DNA from: Sphingomicrobium sp.
GTDB taxonomy: Bacteria; Pseudomonadota; Alphaproteobacteria; Sphingomonadales; Sphingomonadaceae
NCBI GenBank assembly: GCA_025450755.1
Contig: JANWLR010000042.1
Location: 81,141-145,140, forward strand
DNA: 64,000 nt
Direction: 5' to 3'
In this document: positions 20,494 to 29,676 of the stretch, piece after piece
How positions within the stretch are numbered: the stretch's first letter is position 1
Layout: the number at the start of each line of letters is the position of its first letter
Notes under the pieces: generated by a model
What the model saw: only the letters and a program-made list of their open reading frames with translations
Databases searched by the model: none
What the model was told of the DNA's origin: nothing
Translations under genes and position numbers: made by a program

Positions 20494-21302
20494 GCACGCA
20501 AGCGCGAGAGATCGCGCCGGCAAAGCTGAACCTGGCGCTGCATGTGCGCGGACGGATGCCGGATGGACGGCACAGGATCGAGACCATCTTCGCTTTCTGC
20601 ACCGATGGCGACCTGCTCATCTGCGAGAAGGCTGGCCGCATTTCGCTGACTGTCACCGGAGACTTCGCAGGAGAGCTCGGTGATTCCGTGGAAAATCTCG
20701 TCACCAAGGCGGCTAACGCACTCGCACTTTCCGGTGAAGTTCAGGAAGGCGCCGCAATTACACTGGACAAGCGGATGCCGGTCGCAGCCGGAATCGGCGG
20801 TGGTTCAGCGGATGCCGCCGCTGCGTTACGGCTGTTGACGTCATTGTGGCAGATCGATCCAAAGCACGCTGAAGAAGTAGCGCCGGAGCTCGGAAGCGAT
20901 GTGCCTGCTTGCCTCCTGAGCTTGCCGATGCGAGGCGAAGGAGCGGGAGACAAGCTGTCGCCAATCGACCTTTCCCAAATCTCCGGCACTCCCGTCCTGC
21001 TCGTGAACCCACGCGTACCCTTGTCTACTGCCGAGGTGTTCGGGCGGTGGGACGGCAGCGACCAGGGGCCGCTCGAAGAATGGGAGCACGGCTTCAACGG
21101 ACTTGAGATGGCCGCGAGATCGCTTGTGCCACAGATCGAGACCGTGCTCGCCTGGCTATCGGCTCAGCGCGGCTGTTGGATTACGCGCATGTCCGGTTCG
21201 GGAGCGACCTGCTTCGCCTTCTTCGAAAGCGAGCAGCAGAGGGACGATGCGGCCGAACTTGTCCCGCGCGAATGGTGGCGCCTGACAACCTTCCTGCGCT
21301 AG
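20490..21302 (+). CDS. ispE: 4-diphosphocytidyl-2-C-methyl-D-erythritol kinase
   Basis: APAKLNLALHVRGRMPDGRH and GHMP kinase motif MPVAAGIGGGSADAAAALR. Confidence 0.94.
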   Translation: MSTQAREIAPAKLNLALHVRGRMPDGRHRIETIFAFCTDGDLLICEKAGRISLTVTGDFAGELGDSVENLVTKAANALALSGEVQEGAAITLDKRMPVAAGIGGGSADAAAALRLLTSLWQIDPKHAEEVAPELGSDVPACLLSLPMRGEGAGDKLSPIDLSQISGTPVLLVNPRVPLSTAEVFGRWDGSDQGPLEEWEHGFNGLEMAARSLVPQIETVLAWLSAQRGCWITRMSGSGATCFAFFESEQQRDDAAELVPREWWRLTTFLR

Positions 21303-21311
21303 GTCCGCCAA

Positions 21312-22673
21312 ATGAACCTGCGCCCGATCCTTACCGCAGAGGCGATGCGCGAAGCCGAGCAGGGCGCAATCACTGCCGGCTCCAATGTCCAGCAGCTGAT
21401 GGAGCGGGCAGGGGCAGCGCTTGCAGAAGCAGCCCATCGATTCGCAGGACCGATGCCCACGCTTGTGCTTTGCGGTCCCGGGAATAATGGCGGCGACGGC
21501 TATGTCGCTGCACGGCATTTGGCGGAACGCGGGTCGGAGGTGCGGGTCGCAGCGCTGAGCGATCCTACAAGCGAAGCGGCGAAATGGGCGCGGTCGCAAT
21601 GGCGAGGCGCCATCGAGAAGCTGACCGACACGACAAATGCCGGGCCGCTCGTCATCGATTCGCTCTTCGGAACCGGCCTCAAGCGTGGTTTGGAATCGTC
21701 TGCAGCCCAGCAACTTTCTCGGCTGTGCGGTTCAGCGCTCGTGCGAATCGCTTGTGACGTGCCGAGCGGCGTCGAGACCGACAGCGGCGCTGAGCTGAGC
21801 ATTGTCCCGGCGTTCGACATGACGGTGACGTTCGGCGCGCTCAAACCGGCGCATCTGCTGCATCCGGCGATTCACAAATGCGGCAGGCTGGTGCTCTGCA
21901 ACATCGGCATCAAGGCAAATACGGCCTGGCACGAAATCGGCCAGCCGCGGCTGCCGGCGCTTGATCCGGGCTGGCATAAATATGATCGCGGGCTGGTCCA
22001 TGCGCTCGCGGGCAAGATGCCCGGCGCAATCGCCCTGTCGGCGAAGGCAGCGGCACGGGCAGGGGCGGGGTATGTCAAGGTCAGCACCTCACGCAGCATC
22101 GACGGGCTTTTTTCCTCAATCGTCCAGACGGACACGGCGGAGGTCAACGATCCGCGCATCGGCTGCCTGCTCGTCGGGCCCGGGATGGGCGACCTTCCGC
22201 AACTGCTTACCCTAGCGCTGACGTCAAAGGCGCCGAAGGTCATCGATGCGGACGCGATTGCACATGCAAATGACGCGGAGCGGTTCAAGGGCCAGGATGC
22301 GATCCTCACTCCACATGAAGGGGAATTTCTGAAGCTGTTCGGCGAAATCGCGGGCTCAAAAGCTGAGCGGGCGCTCGAGGCGGCCCGGCGGTCCGGCGCG
22401 GTGATAATCTACAAAGGTCCCGATACGCTGGTCGCATCACCCGATGGCCGCCTCGGCTTTCGTCCGCCGGCGCCAGCCTGGCTTGCGAGCGCAGGGACAG
22501 GTGACGTGCTTGCGGGGATGACAGCGGCGTTGCGTGCACGAGGACTGCAGGCGTTCGAAGCAGCCTCAGCTGCAGTATGGCTGCACGGGTTCGCCGCCAA
22601 AATTGCCGGTCCGCAGATGATTGCCGACGATCTCGTCGAAGCGATTCCCCAAGCCTTCGCGTCCTTCGAATGA
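21312..22673 (+). CDS. Bifunctional NAD(P)H-hydrate epimerase / ADP-dependent NAD(P)H-hydrate dehydratase
   Basis: N-terminal YjeF domain (LCGPGNNGGDGYVAARHL), C-terminal carbohydrate kinase-like domain (LTPHEGEF, SAGTGDVLAGM). Confidence 0.95.
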   Translation: MNLRPILTAEAMREAEQGAITAGSNVQQLMERAGAALAEAAHRFAGPMPTLVLCGPGNNGGDGYVAARHLAERGSEVRVAALSDPTSEAAKWARSQWRGAIEKLTDTTNAGPLVIDSLFGTGLKRGLESSAAQQLSRLCGSALVRIACDVPSGVETDSGAELSIVPAFDMTVTFGALKPAHLLHPAIHKCGRLVLCNIGIKANTAWHEIGQPRLPALDPGWHKYDRGLVHALAGKMPGAIALSAKAAARAGAGYVKVSTSRSIDGLFSSIVQTDTAEVNDPRIGCLLVGPGMGDLPQLLTLALTSKAPKVIDADAIAHANDAERFKGQDAILTPHEGEFLKLFGEIAGSKAERALEAARRSGAVIIYKGPDTLVASPDGRLGFRPPAPAWLASAGTGDVLAGMTAALRARGLQAFEAASAAVWLHGFAAKIAGPQMIADDLVEAIPQAFASFE

Positions 22674-23845
22674 ACGAGCCGATTGTCCGCATTGCGGCAC
22701 GGGGAGACGGCGTAACTCCAAGTGGCCGCCATGTTCCGTTCGGAGTGCCGGGAGACGCGGTGCTCGACGACGGCGCGCTCGCATTCGGCCCGCATCACCA
22801 GCAACCGCCATGCCGCCATTTCCCGGAATGCGGGGGCTGCCAGCTCCAGCATGCCGACGATGAGGCCTATCGCGGCTATCTCATTTCGCGTGTCCAAACC
22901 GCGCTCGCCCAGCATGGGCTGGCCACCCAGATTCGCCCGTTGCACCTGTCTCCGCCGAACAGCCGCCGCCGGGCAACGCTCAAGGCGTTGCAGCTGGGGC
23001 AAAACGTGCTCGTCGGATTCAACGCTCAACTGTCGCACCGGATCGTCGACATGCTCGAGTGCCATATCCTCAGGCCCGAGCTGTTCGCCTTGGTTGATCC
23101 CTTAAGAAACGTGCTGGCGGGCCTGCTTCGACCCAATCGCGCCGTCGAGGCCAAGCTGACCCTGATCGACTGGGGCGCGGACCTGCTTCTGAACGGCGTT
23201 CCGGCGGGCAGGCTCGCCGATATCGAGATGCTGACGTCCTTCGCCGACGCCTATGGACTGGCGCGGCTCAGCGTCGACCGCGGACTCGGGCCGGAGGCGA
23301 TATACGAGCCGCAGCCGGCGACAGTGACGCTGTCAGGAGTGCGGGTGGGCTTTCCGCCGGGCTCATTCCTCCAGGCGACCGCAGAGGGCGAGTCAGCGCT
23401 CGTCACGGCGGTTCAGGAAGCCGTGGGAGATGCGCAATCCATTGGCGATCTCTTTGCCGGGCTCGGCACGTTCGCACTTGCCACTCGCGCCACTTACGCC
23501 GCTGAAGCCTCGCGCGACGCGGCTGCCGCACTCAAGCGCACTTCGCACGCGATGAACGTCGAGCACAGGGATCTTTACCGGAGCCCGCTCGATGCCAAGG
23601 ATCTCAACCGTTTCGACGCAATAATCCTCGATCCGCCACGCGCAGGCGCCGAAGAGCAGGTGGCGGTGCTCGCCAAGTCAAAGGTGCCGCGCGTTGCTTA
23701 TGTTAGCTGCAATCCCGCGACGTTCGCGCGCGACGCGAAGGTCTTGGTCGATGGCGGATACTCGATCGCGTGGGTTGAGCCCGTTGGTCAGTTCCGCTGG
23801 TCGACCCACGTGGAGCTTGCTGCCTGCTTCATCCGCGGTGGATGA
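22670..23845 (+). CDS. Class I SAM-dependent RNA methyltransferase (TrmA/RumA-like)
   Basis: CRHFPECGGCQLQHADDEAY Fe-S motif; DLFAGLGTFALATRA; YVSCNPATFARD. Overlaps the previous stop (ATGA). Confidence 0.9.
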   Translation: MNEPIVRIAARGDGVTPSGRHVPFGVPGDAVLDDGALAFGPHHQQPPCRHFPECGGCQLQHADDEAYRGYLISRVQTALAQHGLATQIRPLHLSPPNSRRRATLKALQLGQNVLVGFNAQLSHRIVDMLECHILRPELFALVDPLRNVLAGLLRPNRAVEAKLTLIDWGADLLLNGVPAGRLADIEMLTSFADAYGLARLSVDRGLGPEAIYEPQPATVTLSGVRVGFPPGSFLQATAEGESALVTAVQEAVGDAQSIGDLFAGLGTFALATRATYAAEASRDAAAALKRTSHAMNVEHRDLYRSPLDAKDLNRFDAIILDPPRAGAEEQVAVLAKSKVPRVAYVSCNPATFARDAKVLVDGGYSIAWVEPVGQFRWSTHVELAACFIRGG

Positions 23846-24263
23846 GGAAGATCGCCGCATGAGTGGTCAGGCCGAGCAGGCACAGGCTTCCGGCAATGAA
23901 CAGCAGAAAGCGGTAAAAGACGAGGTTGACCGTCACCTGCACCAGACTGTGAAGAATACGAAAACCAACATAGGCCCAGGCGAGATAGACATTGATGGGG
24001 GCATCGAAGCCCATCAGGATCAGCGCGATGGTAATCGCATAAAAGATCGTAGGCTGTTCTAAGAGGTGATTGTAATTGTGGGCTTTCCAGTTCGCCTGGT
24101 CGGGAATGACGCCTTCGAGTGCGCCGCCTCGTGTGCCGACCCGCCCCTTGAAGCTGATCCCGGCTCGACGCATTTCCCTGAGGCGGACCACGTACATCCA
24201 GATCTGGATAATCAAGGTCCAGGCGACCAGCGCCACGATCGGCGCGAGCAATGGGCTGTGCAT
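23829..24263 (-). CDS. MAPEG family membrane protein
   Basis: Hydrophobic; HNYNHLLEQPTIFYAITIALILMGFDAPINVYLAWAYVGFRILHSLVQ is MAPEG-like. Confidence 0.8.
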   Translation of the reverse strand: MHSPLLAPIVALVAWTLIIQIWMYVVRLREMRRAGISFKGRVGTRGGALEGVIPDQANWKAHNYNHLLEQPTIFYAITIALILMGFDAPINVYLAWAYVGFRILHSLVQVTVNLVFYRFLLFIAGSLCLLGLTTHAAIFLIHRG

Positions 24264-24293
24264 GTGAAAGCTCCCCCCGTTTGGATGTGAAAC

Positions 24294-25619
24294 GTGCGGC
24301 ACTTCGTTACGCTTGGCAATCGAATCCGCATCGGCTTTAGAGGGCGGGTGGCGGATGAGCGCAGCGACCAATTGCGGCTGACAGGGGCTCAGATCGCCTC
24401 GGTGGCTGCCGGCAATGCGTTAGAATTCTACGATTTCGTCACCTACACCTTCTTCGCGGCGCAGATTGGCAGGGCGCTTTTCCCCGGCGACGAATTGCAC
24501 TCACTCCTGTTTTCGCTCGCGACCTTCGGGGTGGGCTTCCTGACAAGACCCCTGGGCGGATTGATCATCGGCCGAATGGCGGACCGTAGGGGCCGCAAGC
24601 CGGCGATGATCCTCACCTTCACAATGATGGGCGTTGCGATGACGGGGCTTGCGCTCACCCCATCATACTCCGCGGTGGGAATACTTGCCCCTATTTTGGC
24701 GGTCGCCTTCCGCCTGCTCCAAGGCTTTTCGCTCGGAGGAGAGGTGGGTCCGAACATTGCCTATCTGATGGAAGCCGCTCCTCGGGGCCGTCGGGCTTTA
24801 TTCATTTCGCTGAACTTTGCTTCGGCAGATTTTGCAGTGCTCGTAGCGGGTTTGGTGGGCTTTGGGCTCTCGTCGGCGCTCAGCGGTCCGCAGCTGGAAT
24901 CCTGGGGCTGGCGCGTCGCTTTCCTGCTCGGGGCGACAATCGTTCCTTTTGGCCTGCGTTTGCGCCGGACGCTTGTCGAAACGCTACCCCAGGAACAGGT
25001 AGGCGATGACTCATCGCTCCGACCGGTCGTGCTTCTGGCGAGTGCAGGACTGCTCATCATCGCGGGCGCGACGATCAGCAACTACACGCTCGATTATCTG
25101 ACGACCTATGCCCAGTCGACGCTGCATATGGCGGTGCCGACGGCCTTTGCCGCGACAGTCATTCTTGGATTCATCGGCGTAGTTGGAGATCTGACAGGAG
25201 GACTTTTGTCGGATCGGTTCGGGCCAAGGCGCGTGCTCATCCTTCCATGGGTGCTGCTGATCGTCTCGATCGTGCCAGTCTTCGCGATCCTCAACGACAC
25301 GCGAACTCCAACGGCCTTGCTTGGATCGACGGCTATCCTGACGGTGTTTCACATCCTCGGCTCGTCGCCGGCGACGATCCATTTCGCGGAGGCACTGCCC
25401 CCACGCGTTCGGGCTGGAGGGATCGGGATCGTCTACGCGCTCGCGATCGCCATGTTCGGCGGGACCACCCAGCTCTTCGAGACGCTGCTGATCCGCTGGA
25501 CGGGCAATCCCATCGCGCCCGCCTGGTACATGATGGCTGCCGTAGCAGTGGCGCTAATCGGCGCGCTGTTCATTCCGGAGCAGTCGCGGAAAGGCCGCAG
25601 CAGCTCGGCTTCAACCTAA
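24294..25619 (+). CDS. MFS transporter (metabolite:H+ symporter type)
   Basis: NALEFYDFVTYTFFAAQIGRALFP, GGLIIGRMADRRGRKPAMI, multiple TM segments. Start uncertain. Confidence 0.9.
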   Translation: MRHFVTLGNRIRIGFRGRVADERSDQLRLTGAQIASVAAGNALEFYDFVTYTFFAAQIGRALFPGDELHSLLFSLATFGVGFLTRPLGGLIIGRMADRRGRKPAMILTFTMMGVAMTGLALTPSYSAVGILAPILAVAFRLLQGFSLGGEVGPNIAYLMEAAPRGRRALFISLNFASADFAVLVAGLVGFGLSSALSGPQLESWGWRVAFLLGATIVPFGLRLRRTLVETLPQEQVGDDSSLRPVVLLASAGLLIIAGATISNYTLDYLTTYAQSTLHMAVPTAFAATVILGFIGVVGDLTGGLLSDRFGPRRVLILPWVLLIVSIVPVFAILNDTRTPTALLGSTAILTVFHILGSSPATIHFAEALPPRVRAGGIGIVYALAIAMFGGTTQLFETLLIRWTGNPIAPAWYMMAAVAVALIGALFIPEQSRKGRSSSAST

Positions 25620-25623
25620 GGAC

Positions 25624-26697
25624 TCAGTCGAACAGCTTCGCGAAGCGCCGCTTCTCGCGGTTGCGCCACGCGCCGCGATGCCAGGCATCGCTGGCCAGCA
25701 GCGGCAGCACGCTAGTCGCTTCGGCGAACACCATCTGCTCCATCGCGGTCGAAACCTTGCCCCAGCTCGCCGCCTCCTGGAGCGTCGAGGAAGAGCAGGC
25801 GCCATCGCGTACATCTGCGACGGTGATCTGCACGGCATATTTGTGCACCTCGACGTCGTCGTGGCCGAGGATTTCGGCGCAAACCACAGTGTCCTGAGTG
25901 AAGTTCTTCGGGACTCCGCCGCCGATCATCAGCAGGCCGGTGGTGCCCGCCTTGATCTTGATGTCGGTCAGCTCGCGGAAATCGGCGATGCTGTCGAGCG
26001 TCATGTAATGGCCACCGCGCTTCATCGCGTCGACTTGGTGCTTGACGAGCCCGAACCCCGCCGAGCTGTCAGTGAAGGCCGGGCAGAAGATCGGAACGTC
26101 ATTCTCGTATGCGAGCTGCACGAGGCTGCCCTGCTTCTTCGCATTGCTCTCGCTCAGCCACTTGCCCATTTCGCGGATGAAGGCGCGGCTGGAGTAGGGG
26201 CGCGGCTCGAGACTGTCGGCGATCAGGCCGATCATATGGTCGCAGTCCTGCAGCTGCTCCTCGTCGATATAGGTGTCGTAGATGCGATCGATGTAGAGCG
26301 ACCGCAGTGTATCATCGTCAGGGATTTCATTGGCTTGGTAGTGTTTGTGGCCAAGCGCTTCGAAGAAATCCATGTCGACGACCGTGGCGCCAGTGGCAAC
26401 GATCGCGTCGACCATGTTCGACCGTACCAGTTCCGCATAGACATCCATGCAGCCGCCGGCTGACGTCGAGCCGGCGATGACGAGGATGATCGAACAGCTC
26501 TGGTCCTCGATCATCGTGTTGTAGATCTTGGTCGCTCGACTAAGGTCGCGGCTCGTGAAGCTCATCTTCCCCATCGCGTCGAGAATCGGCCGGGCGTCGA
26601 ACTTTGTGATGTCGATATGCTCGACCGGTGTCGACAGCAGCTCGGACTTGCGCGTGTCGTTGACCGCGGACCGGTCGATCAGCTCTTCAGTCGTCAT
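25624..26697 (-). CDS. Deoxyhypusine synthase-family protein, probable homospermidine synthase
   Basis: DHS-like fold signatures (LVIAGSTSAGGCMDVYAELVRSNMVDAIVATGATVVDMDFFEALGH) and conserved SWGK catalytic Lys context (EAASWGKVSTAMEQMVFAEATSVLPLL). Confidence 0.85.
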   Translation of the reverse strand: MTTEELIDRSAVNDTRKSELLSTPVEHIDITKFDARPILDAMGKMSFTSRDLSRATKIYNTMIEDQSCSIILVIAGSTSAGGCMDVYAELVRSNMVDAIVATGATVVDMDFFEALGHKHYQANEIPDDDTLRSLYIDRIYDTYIDEEQLQDCDHMIGLIADSLEPRPYSSRAFIREMGKWLSESNAKKQGSLVQLAYENDVPIFCPAFTDSSAGFGLVKHQVDAMKRGGHYMTLDSIADFRELTDIKIKAGTTGLLMIGGGVPKNFTQDTVVCAEILGHDDVEVHKYAVQITVADVRDGACSSSTLQEAASWGKVSTAMEQMVFAEATSVLPLLASDAWHRGAWRNREKRRFAKLFD

Positions 26698-26827
26698 GTC
26701 ATGCTCCGTTGGTGAAGCCGGAAGGCAGTAGCGGTATAGGGCATGTCGTTTCTCGCGGGGGACAGCCTCACCCCGAAAACCGCGACGCGGTTAGCCTCCC
26801 ATCCCTCGCAGCGGAAGGGAAAAATCG

Positions 26828-28057
26828 CTAGAATTTCACGATGTTCGAGCGTCGCGGGGTCTTGGCGCCGTAAAGGCTAGCCATCGGCTCGTCCTCGACG
26901 ACGACCGAATCGACCACCCCGAAACCGTTGAACTGGGTGCGCATTGCGCAGCCGTAGGCGCCGAGCATTCCAATCTCGATATAGTCGCCCCATGCGACGT
27001 CACTCGGAAGCTCGAACGGGCCGGCCATTCGGTCGAGGTCGTCGCAGGTAGGCCCATAAAAGCTGAACTTCATCGGCCGTACGTGCGATTGCGTGTCGCG
27101 AATTAGCCGCACCGGATAGCGCCAACCGATATGAGCGGCGTCGAACAGCGCACCGTAGGCACCATCGTTGATGTAAAGCTCATCGCCGCGGCGCTTCTCG
27201 ACGCGAACGAGGACGCTCGCATATTCGGCACAGAGTGCGCGGCCAGGCTCGCACCAAAGTTCAGCGGAATAACTAATCGGTAGCGCCTCGAAGGCCTGGT
27301 GAATGACCGCGAAATAGGTTTCGAGCGGCGGCGGCTCCATGCCGGGATAGGAAGAGGGAAAACCCCCTCCCACATCAACGATATCGACCGTCACGGCCGC
27401 GCCGATGATGGCGTCGCGAACGAGAGTCATGGCCTCGGCGAACGCAGCCGGCGTCATGGCCTGACTACCGACGTGGAAACAGATGCCCAGGGCATCCGCC
27501 GCCTGGCGAGCCGCCATCAACAGGCTGCTCACGTCACTTGGTTCAGCGCCGAACTTCGACGCGAGGCTGAGCTTTGCATGGTCGGAGCTCACCCGGATCC
27601 GCACGAGCAGGTTGAGGTCGCTTGCAGCGACGCCGTCCTTGGAGGTTGCGCGGACGATCTTCTCGAGCTCCTGGATAGTGTCCAGGCTGAAGGTCTTCAC
27701 GCCATGGTCGAAATAGGCCTCGGCAATGGCTTCCTCGGCCTTCACCGGGTGCATCAAGCAGAGGATGGCTTCCGGAAGCACCTCGTGAACGAGGCGCACT
27801 TCGCCGATGGAGGCAACATCATAATGGGTAACGCCTTCCTCCCACAGGATCCGCAGCAGGTCGGCCGAGGGGTTCGCCTTGACCGCATAGAGCGAACGTC
27901 CCGGGAACTTCTCAACGAAGAAGCGGGCGGCGCGGCGCGCGGCATGCGGGCGCAGCAGTGTGACCGGTTGGACCGGACGCATCTTGGCGATAGCGGCAGC
28001 CCCCCGGCTGCCGGACGGGGCGGACGCTAGCCCCAGCGCGCGATGATGCTTGTGCAA
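26828..28057 (-). CDS. Group III/IV PLP-dependent decarboxylase (ornithine/lysine decarboxylase)
   Basis: FPGRSLYAVKANPSADLLRILWEEGVTHYDVASIGE, WCEPGRALCAEYASV, SFYGPTCDDLDRM. TTG start at 28057 with GGAGG SD 9 nt upstream. Confidence 0.92.
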   Translation of the reverse strand: MHKHHRALGLASAPSGSRGAAAIAKMRPVQPVTLLRPHAARRAARFFVEKFPGRSLYAVKANPSADLLRILWEEGVTHYDVASIGEVRLVHEVLPEAILCLMHPVKAEEAIAEAYFDHGVKTFSLDTIQELEKIVRATSKDGVAASDLNLLVRIRVSSDHAKLSLASKFGAEPSDVSSLLMAARQAADALGICFHVGSQAMTPAAFAEAMTLVRDAIIGAAVTVDIVDVGGGFPSSYPGMEPPPLETYFAVIHQAFEALPISYSAELWCEPGRALCAEYASVLVRVEKRRGDELYINDGAYGALFDAAHIGWRYPVRLIRDTQSHVRPMKFSFYGPTCDDLDRMAGPFELPSDVAWGDYIEIGMLGAYGCAMRTQFNGFGVVDSVVVEDEPMASLYGAKTPRRSNIVKF

Positions 28058-28062
28058 CTCAA

Positions 28063-28132
28063 GGGACCTCCAACAGGTACGTTTCAACAAAGAGCTGCCT
28101 TGCGGTTGGAAGTCCCATGGGGCAGCGGTTGC
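28063..28132 (-). ncRNA. Candidate speF-type cis-regulatory RNA in the decarboxylase 5' leader
   Basis: mRNA sense: GCTGCC(28126-28121)/GGCAGC(28099-28094) stem; loop GGGACTTCCAA(28116-28106) complementary to TTGGAGGTCCC(28073-28063), which holds the SD. Confidence 0.6.
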
Positions 28133-28280
28133 GCGATATATGTGTGGCGATTCCTGCTGTAAAGATTCTTTGCCCGAGAGCTAAAGATTCGGTGACCGTA
28201 TGTCGCTGATCTGCAACGGCTAATCGAAAAGGTGAAATATCAACGACTTACCAAAATGGCCTAAAGTATCGCTGAACGAC

Positions 28281-29204
28281 GTGGTCGAAGCAGCGGCTCG
28301 AATCGATGGATTCGTTCAACGAACTCCGCTGATCGAAAGCAATGTCCTGGGGCAGCGAGTCTGGCTGAAATGCGAATGCCTCCAGACCGGCGGCGCGTTC
28401 AAGTTGCGGGGTGCGACCAACCGGCTGCTCCAGCTCTCCCCTAAAGAGCGCGAGAGGGGCGTCGTCGCTTTCTCGTCGGGCAATCACGCTCGCGGCGTTG
28501 CGATCGCTGCCAAGCGGCTCGGTATCCGGGCAGTGATCGTCATGCCCGCCGATGCGCCGCAGGTGAAGGTCGACGGCACGCGAGCGGAAGGCGCCGAGAT
28601 CGTCTTCTACGACCGCCGGACCGAAAGCCGGGAGGAGATTGCCGCCCGAATCGCTTCCGAAAGCGGTGCGACGGTGGTGCCGAGCTTCGATGATCCGGCA
28701 ATAGTCGCCGGGCAGGGCACTGCGGGGCTCGAAATCGTGGAGCAACTGGGCCGTTGCCCGACAAGGATTGTCATTCCGTGCGGCGGCGGCGGGCTGGCGT
28801 CCGGGATCGCACTCGCAGTGCCCACTGCCGAAATTGTCATCGTCGAGCCCGAAGGATGGGACGACATGGGCCGCTCGCTCGAGCGCGGCGAGATCGTTCC
28901 GGTTGCTCCAGACGCGCCTGATACCTTCTGCGATGCGATCATGACTCCGCGCGTCTCGCCCATAACCTACGGAATTCTTCGCGACCGCAATGCCAAAGCG
29001 TTGGCAGTCAGCGACGCCCAGGTGGCTCAAGCGATCCGCTATGCTTGGGACAAGCACAAGTTGGTCGTCGAACCCGGCGCTTCTGTCGGTCTTGCAGCCT
29101 TGCTCGCAAGAAAGCTCGAGCCGATGGACGATACGATAGTGGTGCTGTCAGGCGGGAACATCGATCCGGCGCTTCATGCCCGGATCATCAGCGACCCGGC
29201 CTAG
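28281..29204 (+). CDS. Threonine/serine dehydratase, fold-type II PLP enzyme
   Basis: KCECLQTGGAFKLRGATNRL PLP-lysine motif; VIPCGGGGLASGIAL; FSSGNHARGVA. GTG start. Confidence 0.9.
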   Translation: MVEAAARIDGFVQRTPLIESNVLGQRVWLKCECLQTGGAFKLRGATNRLLQLSPKERERGVVAFSSGNHARGVAIAAKRLGIRAVIVMPADAPQVKVDGTRAEGAEIVFYDRRTESREEIAARIASESGATVVPSFDDPAIVAGQGTAGLEIVEQLGRCPTRIVIPCGGGGLASGIALAVPTAEIVIVEPEGWDDMGRSLERGEIVPVAPDAPDTFCDAIMTPRVSPITYGILRDRNAKALAVSDAQVAQAIRYAWDKHKLVVEPGASVGLAALLARKLEPMDDTIVVLSGGNIDPALHARIISDPA

Positions 29205-29524
29205 GCTACGTTGCGGGCCTTGTACTCACCGGGATCGACATGCGCAGGGCTCGAGCGCTCGACAGCCTTGGTCAGTTCTTCCAGTTCGGCGGCGAGAGTC
29301 TTGAGCTCCGCCGCAAGGAATCGACGTTCCTCTGCGGCGACGGACTCCGAAGCATCGATCAATGTGTCGAGCATCATTGCGATGCACGGCAGGATCGTTT
29401 CCTCAATCCGCTCGAACGCCTCGTCGAGGCGCGCCTGCTGGTCAGCCCTGGGCATTTGGCCACTGTCGGCGATCTTGGTTAAGTCTTGGTGAAATCCGGC
29501 CGGTGAATTCAGGGAATTTTTCAT
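29201..29524 (-). CDS. Hypothetical protein
   Basis: Acidic helical ORF between two well-supported genes; no family recognised. Confidence 0.55.
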   Translation of the reverse strand: MKNSLNSPAGFHQDLTKIADSGQMPRADQQARLDEAFERIEETILPCIAMMLDTLIDASESVAAEERRFLAAELKTLAAELEELTKAVERSSPAHVDPGEYKARNVA

Positions 29525-29532
29525 CGGTCGCA

Positions 29533-29676
29533 ATGACGATTGCGATGCTCGCGGCGTTCCTGCTGCTGGGCGGCGGCGTGAAGCTCGCGTTCAGCCGTCA
29601 GACACGAGCGAAAGGCGCTCTCATGATCGTCGCGGCGATCGTGATCGTTATGAACGTGATGATCTGGACGGTATAG
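29533..29676 (+). CDS. 47-aa hydrophobic membrane protein
   Basis: MTIAMLAAFLLLGGGVKLAFSRQTRAKGALMIVAAIVIVMNVMIWTV: two TM segments with a basic loop. Confidence 0.6.
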   Translation: MTIAMLAAFLLLGGGVKLAFSRQTRAKGALMIVAAIVIVMNVMIWTV

